The notes beneath the pieces were generated by a model. That model saw only the letters and a program-made list of their open reading frames with translations, ran no database searches and was not told where the DNA came from. A stretch of 54,602 nucleotides of DNA from Termitomyces sp. T153 (lineage: Eukaryota; Basidiomycota; Agaricomycetes; Agaricales; Lyophyllaceae), in contig JACKQL020000200.1 in NCBI GenBank assembly GCA_018296165.2, positions 1 through 54,602 of the forward strand. Reading direction: 5' to 3'. This document shows, piece after piece, positions 23,838 through 34,054 of the stretch; positions within the stretch are counted from its first letter, which is position 1, and each line of letters starts with the position of its first letter. The position numbers and the translations under genes were made by a program.

Positions 23838-26800
23838 TTGCCATCTGACACCCTATGGAACACAGACTCAGGTGCCACAGCACATATGACACCACATTGT
23901 GAGTGGTTCCTCCCAAACTCCCTTAAGCCATGGAAAGTCCCCATTAACCTTGCAAATGATATGTCTGTATACTCTGTTGGAAGGGGGGATGTTCTGTTTA
24001 GGCCAGCAGGAAAGTGTAGGGATGGAAAGGCTCTTAGGGATGTTGTCATCATGAATGTCCTCTTCATAACTGAACTAGCCAACAATTTACTCTCCATCAC
24101 TACTCTCAGTATGCATAGAGGATTCACCATCACTTTTTGTGGTCACAAAGTTCTCTTCAACATTCAAGACAACCTCATTTTCTTGGGCACTATAGATAGG
24201 ACCCTCACATCATATCTGGATGGGGCAACAGTCATCTCATCACCAAGCCACACTGCTAACCTCAGCCAGATTGGTCTGACATCCTCTGCTAAAGTCAACA
24301 GAAACTTACTCCATTGACAACTGTGCCACCTGGGTGCTGACCACCTCAACCAACTCATCAAGGGTGGTCTGACTGAGGACTTAGGAGTTACATTAGATTC
24401 TCCCCTCAAACACATCTGCAAACCGTGCATTGAGGGGAAGCAGCACCACGCTTCTTTCCCACAAGTAGCAGATTGAGCTATGGAGGTCCTTGGGAGAGTG
24501 TTCTCCAATGTGCATGGCCCAATGACAGTTGGCAGACACCAAAACAATTATAAATGGTGGTGTGTCTTTGTCAATGACAACACACGCTGGATGGAAGTTT
24601 ATGTAATGCACCAGAAAAGCAATACCTTTGGCGCCTTCAAAGAGCACAAAGCACTTGTCAAACAACAAACTGGGGCCAAAGTCAAGTGCCTTCACCATGA
24701 TAAAGGTGGCAAATATGTATCAAATGATTTCCTCATGTTTTGTAAGACAGAAGGTATTAGGCTGGAACTCACAAATACATCCACCCCTCAGCAGAATGGA
24801 GTAGCTGAACTACTGAACAGATCAATAAAAGAAGCCATTGTGTCTATGCTTGCAGAAGCAAATCTTCCCAAAAGTTTCTGGGTGCATGCTCTCAACGTAT
24901 ACTGGCACATTCATAACTTCTGCCCCACATCGGCCCTCCCATGGAACACGACACCATTCGAAGCATATAAAGGAAAGAAGCCTAGGGTCAGGCACCTACA
25001 TGTCTTTGGCTGTGCAGCATATGCATTAATTGGGTGAGACAAAAGAAGAGGTTTGAAAGGCCATACACTCTCAGGTATCTTCATTGGCTACCCCAACAAC
25101 TACGTTGGTTGGAAGATTTACATACCCAGTACCAGGAAGGTTGTAGTATTGTGAGATGTAATTTTTGATGAAACCTGCTTCCCAGGCCTAGCTGCACCCA
25201 AAATGCCTTACGCACTGCCAATTGCCAGGTTCGATGACATTGAGGAATGTCAACCTTACAATTCTGATGATGTCATCATAACCTTGACACCGCCACCTGG
25301 AACAGTTGTAGACACAACTCCCACTGATCATGACTGCATGTTCAACAATGGCAATCCACTGACTGATGTCAAATCTGAGAGTGACAACACACCGCTGGTG
25401 GAAGCAGTGGGAGCAGAACCAGCAACAGATCGAACCCCAAACTCACCTCCCCAAGCACCACATTTGCCAAGACTGCTGCCACCCCCATAGGAGCCCAGCT
25501 AATGCATATGCATCCCCGCATGCCCTCCCAACACGGAATACTATGATGCCATATGTTGCCAAGAGAGTCATGAGTTGCCTCTTGTATGCAAGCCCCTGCC
25601 ACCGCCACCTCCATCACCATATCCCAAACCACCCCCAGAGCAACTCCTATGGGATGTGGATATCAGGGGTGCAGATGCTCATGGGGAACATGAAGTAGCC
25701 CTCACCTTGAATGTAAACTCAGATGAGGCTCTGCTCCTTGCAGGACATGCATTTGTGCAACATGGAATGGATTTTGGGGGATACGGTGCTATGTGCACCA
25801 ATGTTGCAGCCAAATACAAGGTTGGAATACATGACATGAACCCCCAATCATATAGAGAAGCAATGCAAAGCAAGGATGCAGCTGAGTGGTTCAGAGCTAT
25901 GTGCAAAGAGATGAATGCACTGAAGGATAATGGCACCTGGTGAGCAGTCTACCTCCCAGCAGGCCAGCACACCATTGGTTCTAGGTGGGTCTTCAAAGTG
26001 AAGTACCTACCTGACAGTGCAGTTGATCATTTCAAGGCATGCATTGTTGCACAGGGTTTTAGTCAGCGCCCAGGCATTGATTTTGAGGAAACATTTTCCC
26101 CAACAGCCCGTTGGGCTGCTGTCTGCACTGTCCTTGCCCTTGCTGCTGCTGAGGACATGCATCTAGAGTCTGTTGACATCTCATCCACCTTTTTCCATGG
26201 TGTAGTCAACGCAGAACTCTACATGAAATTCCCTGAGGAGTTTGCCGAATCTGTACAGCCTGATGTTGAATGTAGACCTGTGGATGGGGATGCATGTGCC
26301 TGGCTGCAAAAGGGCATATACAGTCTGAAGCAGGGCGCTAACTTATGGAACAGGCAAATGCACAAAGTCTTTCTGAAGCTTGGGTTTGTTTGAATTACTT
26401 TGGACCCCTGCATGTATGTATACCTCCATGAAAATGTGCAAATCATTATCCCAGTGCATGTCAACGATATGACCCTCACCTCCAAGTCACAGCCGGCTAT
26501 CCTTGAGGTTATTTCACAACTTTGCAAATTCTTTAAGCTGTGCCACTTGGGACCTACTACAGGTTTGCTTGGTGTTGTTGTCACACATGATAGACCCAAC
26601 CGTAAGCTGTGGATCAACCAAGGGTCTTATGCCATTGAAGTCCTCTCTCGATTCAATATGATTGACTGTAAAGCCATTGCTACCCCCCTTGAGCCTGGTG
26701 TCCACCTCTCCAAGTCCAATGCCCCCTGTAGCCCAGAAGAGGTTGAGGAAATGAAAGGGATCCCATACATACAGGCCACTGGTGCTCTCCTGTACCTGGC

Positions 26801-27451
26801 TATGTGCACGTGCCCTGACATAGCACATGCTGTCAGTGTGCTCTGTTGTTTCAATGCTTGCCCAGGCCCCAAACACTGGAGAGCCATCAAGCACCTCATG
26901 CACTATGTTTGCAGCACTCTCAACTATAAGATTGAGTATTCGGCTGGCTCTGTCTCATTACCTTTGTGGCCTATGCGGATGCAGACCATGGTGGCAACCC
27001 CAACAACAGGAGATCTACAATGGGCTCAGTTCTCATGGTAGCTGGCAGGGCAGTGAGCTGGATGTCAAAATTACAGACTATTGTTGCCTTGTCCACCACT
27101 GAAGCAGAGTTCGTGGCAGCAAGTGAGACTGGCCAGGAGCTGTGCTGGCTGTGCAACTTCCTTGCTGACATTGGTGCTCCCCAGGCAATGCCACTAATTA
27201 TGAACATCAATAATCAGTCCACCATCTCTGTCTCTAAGCAACCAGAACACATGGGCCATCTGAAACACCTCGATCGCCATTGGTTCTGGCTACAACAAGT
27301 GGTATATGATGGTAAGATAAAGCCTGTTTACATCCCTTCTGAGGACATGGTTGCTGACCTCCTTACCAAAACCCTCACTCAAAATGTTGTCAACAAGCTG
27401 CGGAGGAAGATGGGGATCATTGGAGAGTTCTCCCAAAAAGACCTTCAGTGA
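23838..27451 (+). pseudogene. copia pol: protease, integrase, RT, RNase H (inactivated)
   Basis: Protease WNTDSGATAHMT lies at about 23855. The integrase zinc finger (LCHLGADHLNQL ... CKPCIEGK) is at about 24320-24440. The integrase core is at about 24560-24900 (FVNDNTRWMEVY, LHHDKGGKYVS, NGVAELLNRSI). RT runs from about 25980 to 26850 (VAQGFSQRPGIDFEETFSP, IYSLKQGANLW). RNase H is at 26966-27451 (YADADHGGN, VALSTTEAEFVAASE). The RT active box reads HVNDM instead of YVDDM. TGA codons at 24315, 24474, 25035, 25152, 25941 and 26391 fall where arginine is expected. A frameshift lies near 26950. No active polymerase is possible. Confidence 0.92.
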
Positions 27452-27478
27452 CATTGTGGGCACTACATCAGGTGGGAG

Positions 27479-27740
27479 TGTCAAAACCAGATTGCCAGTA
27501 GTGCCACAACCCTACCTCCTTCTATGACACCATTGACATCATACTGCCTCATGTAATAGTAGATTATTTTTTCACTCCCTGGACATCTTGTATTCTCATC
27601 TACTGAATACAAGACTCCAGGTATGTATAGACAGATAACTTACATATTCTCATCTACTGAATACAAGACTCCAGATTCTAAACCTCTGTCCCTATCTCAG
27701 AATAAGTCTGTACTTCCCCTGTTTGCAATCTGCTGCAACA
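27479..27740 (+). repeat. 3' LTR of the copia element (262 bp)
   Basis: It has the same length and ends as the 5' LTR. About six substitutions separate them, including CGA against TGA and CA against TG changes. It is followed by the GTATG duplication and then by the LINE sequence. Confidence 0.95.
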
Positions 27741-28298
27741 GTATGTGGAGTTGGAGAGGAACTATACAGTTTTTAAGGGAGAGTGTGCAGGACAAGTATT
27801 GGGTATGGAACTGTTGAAGAGAAAGGTGAAGGAGCAAAGGAAGCTGAAGGGTGTGAAGTTAGAATCAGACAACCAAACAGGACTACTCAAGACATGGGAC
27901 CAGGGACTGAGTGATATTTAGTTGACTGGATATTGGATTGGATTTGCAAGGTCAAAGGGATCAATCCCAGCATGGAAATGGAGATATATTGGACATTGGG
28001 ACACATAGGTGCAATGGGCAATGAGCAGACAGACAGAGAAGCCAAGAAAGCAGCCAAGGGTGAGGAGACTGAGCTATGTGGGCTGTGGTTTCTTTAAAAG
28101 CCACTACCCAAATCCAAAAGTGGCTATTGTTGCATGACACAAAGCAGCATGGTGGATGGCAAAAAAAAGACCAAATAAGACAGTCACCACAGTTCCTTAG
28201 GATCAAAGCTATGAATCCAAACATGCCAAAGATTAAAGCCATTATAGCAACACTGGTGTTGCTTCCAAGGAAGGCTGTAAGGGGATTACTCCTTTACA
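27741..28298 (+). pseudogene. LINE RNase H, continuation after the copia insertion
   Basis: The sequence continues MRKYV across the insertion as YVCGVGEELYSFKGECAGQVLGMELLK. It then gives KLESDNQTGLL and GAMGNEQTDREAKKAAKG, the RNase H motifs with catalytic Asp in SDNQ and the PGH-GNE-D block. Several stops and frame changes are present. It ends at an insertion of about 470 bp. Confidence 0.78.
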
Positions 28299-28770
28299 GG
28301 TAACTCCAACTCTATCCAGCCTTAGTCATAGGTATAGCATCATCTTTAGCATATCTGACTGACCAGCCACCAAGCCCCTGCACCCTCCAGTCAGTATTAG
28401 TCAGCCCTTCATAGTCCTCAGACTCTATGTCTCCTTTCAATGTATTGATAGTTATTACTGCTTAGCATACCTGGGCTGCTTACCACATATAGTATTAGTC
28501 ATAGCATAGCCACAGATGTAGTATATAAGCCAGTTGTCAGGATAGAATATCCTTTGACCAATCAATATCAGTGTTCCCCAGGTCTATCTAGTGAACCAAT
28601 TGTGAGAACCCCAGTGTCACTGCCTTGCTTGGCTCACTGCACTCACCCCTTGCCTGCCTCTTAGCCACCATCCTGCTCCTTCAATGCTTGCTTGTCACCT
28701 GTGCTAGCTTGCTCTTGTTGGGTTTTTCCATGGAGTGTTTGTTCCCTTCACAAAGGCTGCCTCACTGCTT
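28299..28770. other. Unclassified ~470 bp insertion in the LINE
   Basis: The LINE reads LLLYR on the left and QLCTRHCLLNQHLHRI on the right, so the bases between are extra. Flanks TTACA (28294-28298) and ATACA (28771-28775) may be a decayed 5-bp duplication. A TATATAAG box lies near 28522. No clear TG...CA ends or coding capacity were seen. A decayed solo LTR is the most likely explanation. Confidence 0.45.
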
Positions 28771-29112
28771 ATACAACTGTGCACAAGACACTGCTTGCTG
28801 AACCAACATCTACACAGAATCAAAAAAGTGAACTCACCCATCTGTTGTGCATGCAGGGATGCTATAGAGATGGTGGAACACTATCTGCTGAAATGCTAAG
28901 CATACAATGTCCAAAGGGCAGAGCTACACCAAATTGTGAGGCCAAACACTGATGCCTCAATGCTGTTGAGTGACCAGAATGCAGTGAAACCACTATTTAG
29001 ATATATCCATGCAACAGGGAGGTTCTTGAGATATTATGAAGACCTGACATACCTCAGGAGGCTGAAGGGGAGCCCAAGTAGAGGGGGAAGATGGGGTGCA
29101 ATGGTAGCCTAA
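28771..29112 (+). pseudogene. LINE C-terminal region with Cys-rich finger
   Basis: QLCTRHCLLNQHLHRIKKV, then CCACRDAIEMVEHYLLKC and a tail (LFRYIHATGRFLRYYEDL) up to a TAA at 29110. The CxxC...H...C arrangement and the tail are typical of the end of Tad-type LINE ORF2. It is in frame apart from a few stops. No poly(A) tract follows directly. Confidence 0.72.
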
Positions 29113-31518
29113 CAACCTTAATTTTCTTACAGTAATGCCTGAAAGAGGCATAATATGGTTATGAGTTCAGTCCTGGGCACAAGACACATCAAGTCCAGAT
29201 AGATTTAATTATGACAGGAGATGACATACAGCTCACAAATGTAGTAGAACCCAACATATGGCTATGTCTCAAAGGGTCTTTGAAACAAAAACAGGCTAAA
29301 GCTACCCATTACACTTGAGTCCAAAATCTCACAGAGATTAATGGTACACAAATTGATCAGTTTGATTCATCTCAGCATACTAGATAGGGCTCAGTAGGAA
29401 GAACAGTGAGGCAGAAGCAACAAAAGGTATCATGGCCAGCATATTCTTCTGTCAATGATGATAGTAGAAGTTTCTTCTGCCAATGATGGTAGTAGAAGTC
29501 TGCTGACAAGGCCCAATTGTCATTGGGCACTGTTTTTGGCATTTCTAATTGAACAGCAGCTGACTAGAATTCCACATGACTATGCACAAGTCACACCACT
29601 TCTCACATGCAGTCTAGCCCCAAGGTCTGGAACAATGTAGCCTTTGCACAAGATTTTAGCAATCACAAGACTTCTGGATCACAAGCTTCATTATGTGAAG
29701 TCTAGCCTTTGGACCTAGAATGATAAAGCCAAGACCTTCACTAGCAACGATTGCTAGTAACATCACTTAGCAACAATACCTCTTCTCAAAAATGGATATA
29801 TTAAAGGTCATGTGACTTCTTACTTATCATTTTTCTTGTCTTGCTTATGAACATACCTGAATAGTGTCTACACTTCAGATATTGATGCTAGGTATGCTCT
29901 TTTTTTTTGTTACTGACATTTATTATACATCTTGTTAACATCACATACAAATACTTGGTTACCATACTGACATCCAGTATGTATCAGGGACACTTTGGCA
30001 GACACTGTCACTGGCAGCAACTAATATTCATCACCAATGACTTAGTGACAAGTCTTGACAACTTTATGCTTGATCTAGCATGGGTGCCAACTGTGGGTGC
30101 CCTTAGTGTTATTACAACTTAGCAATGCTAGTGACTACAGCTAGCAACTAGTTTGCATTCATCCTCCAGTTCACATAAACTTCATTCCTTCCTTGTTCCC
30201 CACTCCCTTTCTATCACTTAGTTCCCCTTTCCTAGCAACTCTTTTGTCTCTGTCCCTTTCTCCTTCTGTTTCCCAGCAACCTTTTGTTACCATCTAGCAA
30301 GTTAGGCTAGTGATAGTGACACTTTCCACTTGACTCCTCATTCCCTTCACATCAATTAGCTCTTGCTTTCTGGGATGGTTACTGACTTGCCCCTATTAAC
30401 TTCCTATTGCCAGCTACCCTATGTAGTTGCCAGTGTTCAGGTCTTCTTTTTGGTTTCCTGCATGGCAGCTAGGCAGCATAGGAGCACATCACTGCAAAGA
30501 CCAAGCAATGATGGCAGCCCTGCTCAAAAATAAGTAGAAAGTAATTGAAACTAGTTTACAATTTTTTTTTGCAAGACTTTGGCAGTTTTGACACTTAGTA
30601 AGCTGCTTAAATAAAGGTTGCAGAACTAAATTTCACATATCTTATGAAAAATGTTCAAAGTGCAAACTTCTAATTCATACATTAGTGATACAAACACAAT
30701 TTCACCTTGACAATCATTAATGTTCATTCAGTCTTCGACCTTTGTCTCGAAGTATATCAGTTGTGCATGTATAGCCAACATTATTCAATAAAAGTGTGTT
30801 CAGTCACAAGCTCAAACAAATTTGATGGTGAAAAAAGAGTCTGATGGTAATTTAGAGGGGGTCCCAGCTGTCATTTGTCACTTTCTTTCTTTTTGTTGAT
30901 AACCCTCATAATGCAAGGCATATAATATAAACCCTTCCTGCATATCTCATGTACCTTGACACACCATTACATTGACATTACATTGACTCTAATTCAATTG
31001 GTGACAGTACCTAAACCATGTCGACTGTTTCCTTAACTAGATATCTTTTGTAATCCCACTTCTTGCAAGTACTGGTGATGGCCACAGGTTTTCTGCCACA
31101 TAGCCCATCCCCTGGAGCTCAACAACAAGTGATGTGAACACATACAATGGCCCTGAATGAGTTTCCAGACCCAATTTTTGCCAGAGAGCTTCGATGCACG
31201 ATAGGGCTGAGACCAATACTCAGCACCAATACTCAGAAGAAATATATAGTTTGCACAAGGTGCACTACAGCAGCAGCAGCATTCTGATTCCAGTGTTGGA
31301 TGTGCTGCTGCAAGTGGTTGCTTGTAAAGTATTATCAAACTACCGCATGGTACAGACAAGTCCGAAATTGCCATCAGACCCTTTTTCTTGCCATCAAATT
31401 TCGCTCGAAATTCTGGCCGAACGGACTCTAAACATAGGTTGCTCCTCAAAAGCTTTATCCCGAAAACTTATAGACTATAAGGTCGTCAGTTCAGCCTAAT
31501 CCCAAGTGCATGATGAAT
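29113..31518. other. Gene-free, CpG-poor repeat-like stretch
   Basis: No protein homology was recognised and all frames are short. The part up to about 30700 is CpG-poor like the decayed elements. It holds a cluster of TAGCAAC motifs in both orientations (29742-30310), a perfect CTAGCAA-CGA-TTGCTAG palindrome (29743-29759) and a 27-bp near-duplicate at about 29444-29500. From about 31030 CpG is normal and this part is probably the 3' flank of GAL1. Confidence 0.5.
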
Positions 31519-33587
31519 CTACCCACTACATGCACCACTGCTCGGTTTTGTTGCAAAAATCACTTCATTCAACGCCTCGCCCTCCAAACCCTTATATGGC
31601 GCATATGAATTCTTGATCTGATCAATGAATGACACGACCTTGTCCTCCGCGACAAGCGACACCGTACATCCACCCCATCCTGCGCCTGAGGACAATCAAT
31701 GAGTAGTCAGCGAAAAAAGAGAAGTAGATACCGGTGAGCCTGCTTCCATAGGCACCAGCCTTCCTTGCAAGCTGAGTCAGCTCGTCTAACTCAGGACATG
31801 AGCACTGGTAAAGTTCAGCACAACTCGTTTGTGATTCGTTCATCAAACGCCCGAGCCTCTCGAGCGCTGCAGTGTCTGTGGCTTCGAGGCAGGTCTGTCG
31901 AAACTGGAGGACGCGGAGGGCCTCGGCATAGACGTGTTTGGCACGCTTGTACAACTGGAAATGCGTCGCTTCGACTGAGTATAGTTGTTTCGTTAGAATA
32001 AATGAATGGATTGAGTATAGAATGGACGTACCTTCAACCCATGACAGATACACGTCATGGAAAGCCTCCTCAGACAAACCGGACATAACGACCATTTCTT
32101 GCATCGTAACGCCAAGTTGACCATCATCTGGAACACCCTTGGGCCTCAAAACCTCAACCTCTTGCCCCATGCGCTCTAACCCCCTTTGCAGTGCATCAAT
32201 AGCTAGCTCCTGTTCCTGCTGCTCTCCAAGAAGTCGTCCAATAACCTCTCTAAAAGTTATACGCTCCTTCTCGCCAACTGAGATGCCGAGAGTCCGCGCG
32301 AGGATCCGAGCACCTGCGAGTGTTTCGACAACACGTAGATTATAGTTCCGCTTCGCGGTCACTGCTTTATCTGATACGACTAGGGAGTTTGCACACACGA
32401 AAATGGAGCCGGAGGGGAGCGGGACTGGTGTGGCTTCGAGCTTCGGAAAGAAGGAGATGTAAAGTGCTGAAGAGGCATCAGAGATCACCGATGCTGCTTG
32501 ATCCATTCTGTGGACGTGGTGAAAGGGTGAATAAGTATCTGTATATTGAGAGGCAAGGCTCACCCTCCACTGTTGACACCTACGGTCAAACGTTCGTCAG
32601 TAAAAAGTGTCGCGTAACCATGATTGGAAGTAGCATACTCACCGACGCGTTTCTCATTCTCAACGGCTATTCTTACGAGATCTCCTTTAGTCAATGAGGT
32701 GGAAGATTGATTGTCGAGCTGTGAAGAGATCTCAACAAAAGATCACACAGATTATGAGGGTGACTGAGGATACCTTTCCGTTGACTGCTAGAAATGCAAG
32801 AGTACTTGCGACAACCATAGCTGCACTTGACGACAAACCAGAACCCGCTGGTACTGTTCCTGTGAAGAGTAGATCCACCGGAACCGGAGACCCTGAAAAG
32901 TCTGACGGAGGGAAGTACTTATTCAGGACGCCCTACCACGCGATACAAGTTAATCTCAAGGCAGACAAACAGATTAAAACACACGTAATAGCCCGCCTTG
33001 ACATAGCTTTCCCATCTGAGTTCCTTTGTGTTGATGTCCAACTCCCAACCTTCGACGTGCACCTTATCTTCACCAATCTCTTGTGACAATGACGGTTTTC
33101 GAGCAGGGCAAAAACTTTGCCGAGTATATTTGGTCTGAAGATTTTCGGCGACTACAATTCCTGGCGTTTGTTGAGCCATCTTTGTGACTGAAGATGGTGG
33201 AACAGGCCGCGGTGCACATGCGATGAGGATATCACGCTCGATCGCGGCGGGAAGGACTCCAAAGAGTGCGTAATCGATGTGTTCACCTTGTTCAAAAGAA
33301 ATTATCAGTCAATCCAGATCATTGGGTCCATCATGATGGAAAACTACTAGAAACCTATCAAGCTTTGGGAAAGGAATGACCTTGAGAAAGGAGATCATTG
33401 GATTATTTAATCACACTCACTTGACGCGTCCTGGAGCTCTCGCAATATACGTAGGTTTACGTCCAAATCTTTTCTCAAACTCTTCCGCAAGATCATTCCA
33501 TCGCACTGCATGATTCAACGATGTCCCCAAATTCTGGTACAGATCGTTGAGATTTGTGTGGATAGGAATAGGTCGTTCAGCGGCCAT
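31519..33587 (-). CDS. GAL1: Galactokinase, nine exons including 8-nt and 16-nt exons
   Basis: Phosphorylates galactose to galactose-1-phosphate, the first Leloir pathway step in the cytosol. Exons in order: 33587-33421, 33362-33355, 33286-32985, 32932-32774, 32718-32643, 32579-32564, 32507-32032, 31974-31732, 31685-31519. They sum to 1614 nt (537 residues), normal for fungal galactokinases. GHMP motifs: APGRV-NLI-GEHIDY near residue 55, built from exons 1-3; GTVPAGSGLSSSAAM (ATP loop) in exon 4; GVNSGGMDQAAS across exons 5-7; YGSRLTGAGWGGCTV at the C-terminus across exons 8-9. All introns have GT-AG ends and are 46-68 nt. The ATG at 33585-33587 opens MAAERPIPIHTNL. The gene is divergent from the membrane-protein gene at 34055. 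GAL7 and GAL10 are not in the window. Family assignment is firm; the tiny exons are inferred from the conserved protein sequence. Confidence 0.95.
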
Positions 33588-34054
33588 GGATCTTGTTGAT
33601 GGATGGAAGGTGATCTGTAAGAAACAAGACTAGTACTCCTAGAATCAGATGTACTCCTAGAATCAGATGGAGAGTTTTCAGGTTTTCGAGAGAGGTTTTC
33701 GAGAGTGAAACCACGCCGGATGCGTGAGCCTAGGGCCATGTGACCCCATTACATTGAGCAAAATAAGGAAATAGAGAAACGGCAAAATAGCGCTAGAATT
33801 CCACGTGTGAGAACGAGGTTCTTAAAGATACTTGATGTTCGACCTAGAAAGTCTTCGTCAGAATTGATGGAAAGACAAAATTGATGGAAAGACAGCGCTC
33901 TGGACTGAACGTGCGACCTTTGTGTTTCTATAATTGGCATAAATAAATTATTCGAAGGCACCATCAGGACCCTCGGAACCCGAACTCAGTCTGAGAAATC
34001 TCCTTCATAGTGAGACTGTATGATTGGTTTCTGTTCTTGCTTCATCACTACGCC
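33588..34054. promoter_or_regulatory. Bidirectional promoter between GAL1 and the UPF0014 gene
   Basis: These 467 bp separate two divergent start codons. Three short tandem duplications lie here: an 18-bp unit GTACTCCTAGAATCAGAT (33633-33668), a 13-bp unit AGGTTTTCGAGAG (33680-33705) and AATTGATGGAAAGACA (33862-33877 and 33879-33894). No CGG-N11-CCG Gal4-type site and no clear TATA box was seen on either side. Whether the duplicated units bind regulators is unknown. Confidence 0.6.

Larger units (their letters stand above)
22470..27740 (+). mobile_element. Complete Ty1/copia retrotransposon with matching 5-bp target duplications
   Basis: The two 262-bp LTRs (22470-22731 and 27479-27740) start TGTCAAAACC and end CTGCAACA. 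GTATG flanks both sides exactly (22465-22469 and 27741-27745). GGTTATGGGCCC directly after the 5' LTR (22732) is a candidate primer-binding site resembling those for initiator tRNA-Met. CAGGTGGGAG before the 3' LTR is the purine tract. Gag and pol follow in the copia order. The LTRs differ at about six positions, mostly C/T or G/A. Stops in gag and pol make it inactive. Confidence 0.95.

Noticed and set aside
25366..25698. Plus-strand 110-codon frame in the copia element
   Set aside because: Out-of-frame shadow of the pol linker. The pol frame on both sides runs in a different phase.
29444..29500. CRISPR-like or satellite repeat from two near-identical 27-bp segments
   Set aside because: Only two copies and no spacers of uniform length. 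A simple local duplication is enough, and CRISPR is not expected in a fungus.
30582..31018. Possible promoter or small RNA gene in the T-rich stretch before GAL1's 3' flank
   Set aside because: No A/B-box pair, no stable hairpin and no conserved RNA motif could be recognised.
31033..31449. Minus-strand frame of 138 codons downstream of GAL1
   Set aside because: Composition is not protein-like (Cys runs from a short trinucleotide repeat), there are no domains, and it lies in the 3' flank of GAL1.
33515..33739. Minus-strand frame starting MALGSRIRRGF as the GAL1 start
   Set aside because: It is in a different phase from the conserved GAL1 exon 1. The ATG at 33585-33587 gives the family N-terminus.
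34010..34054. Upstream extension of the UPF0014 protein from 34010
   Set aside because: The codon there is GTG, not ATG. The first ATG in frame is 34055, and the extension is not conserved-looking.
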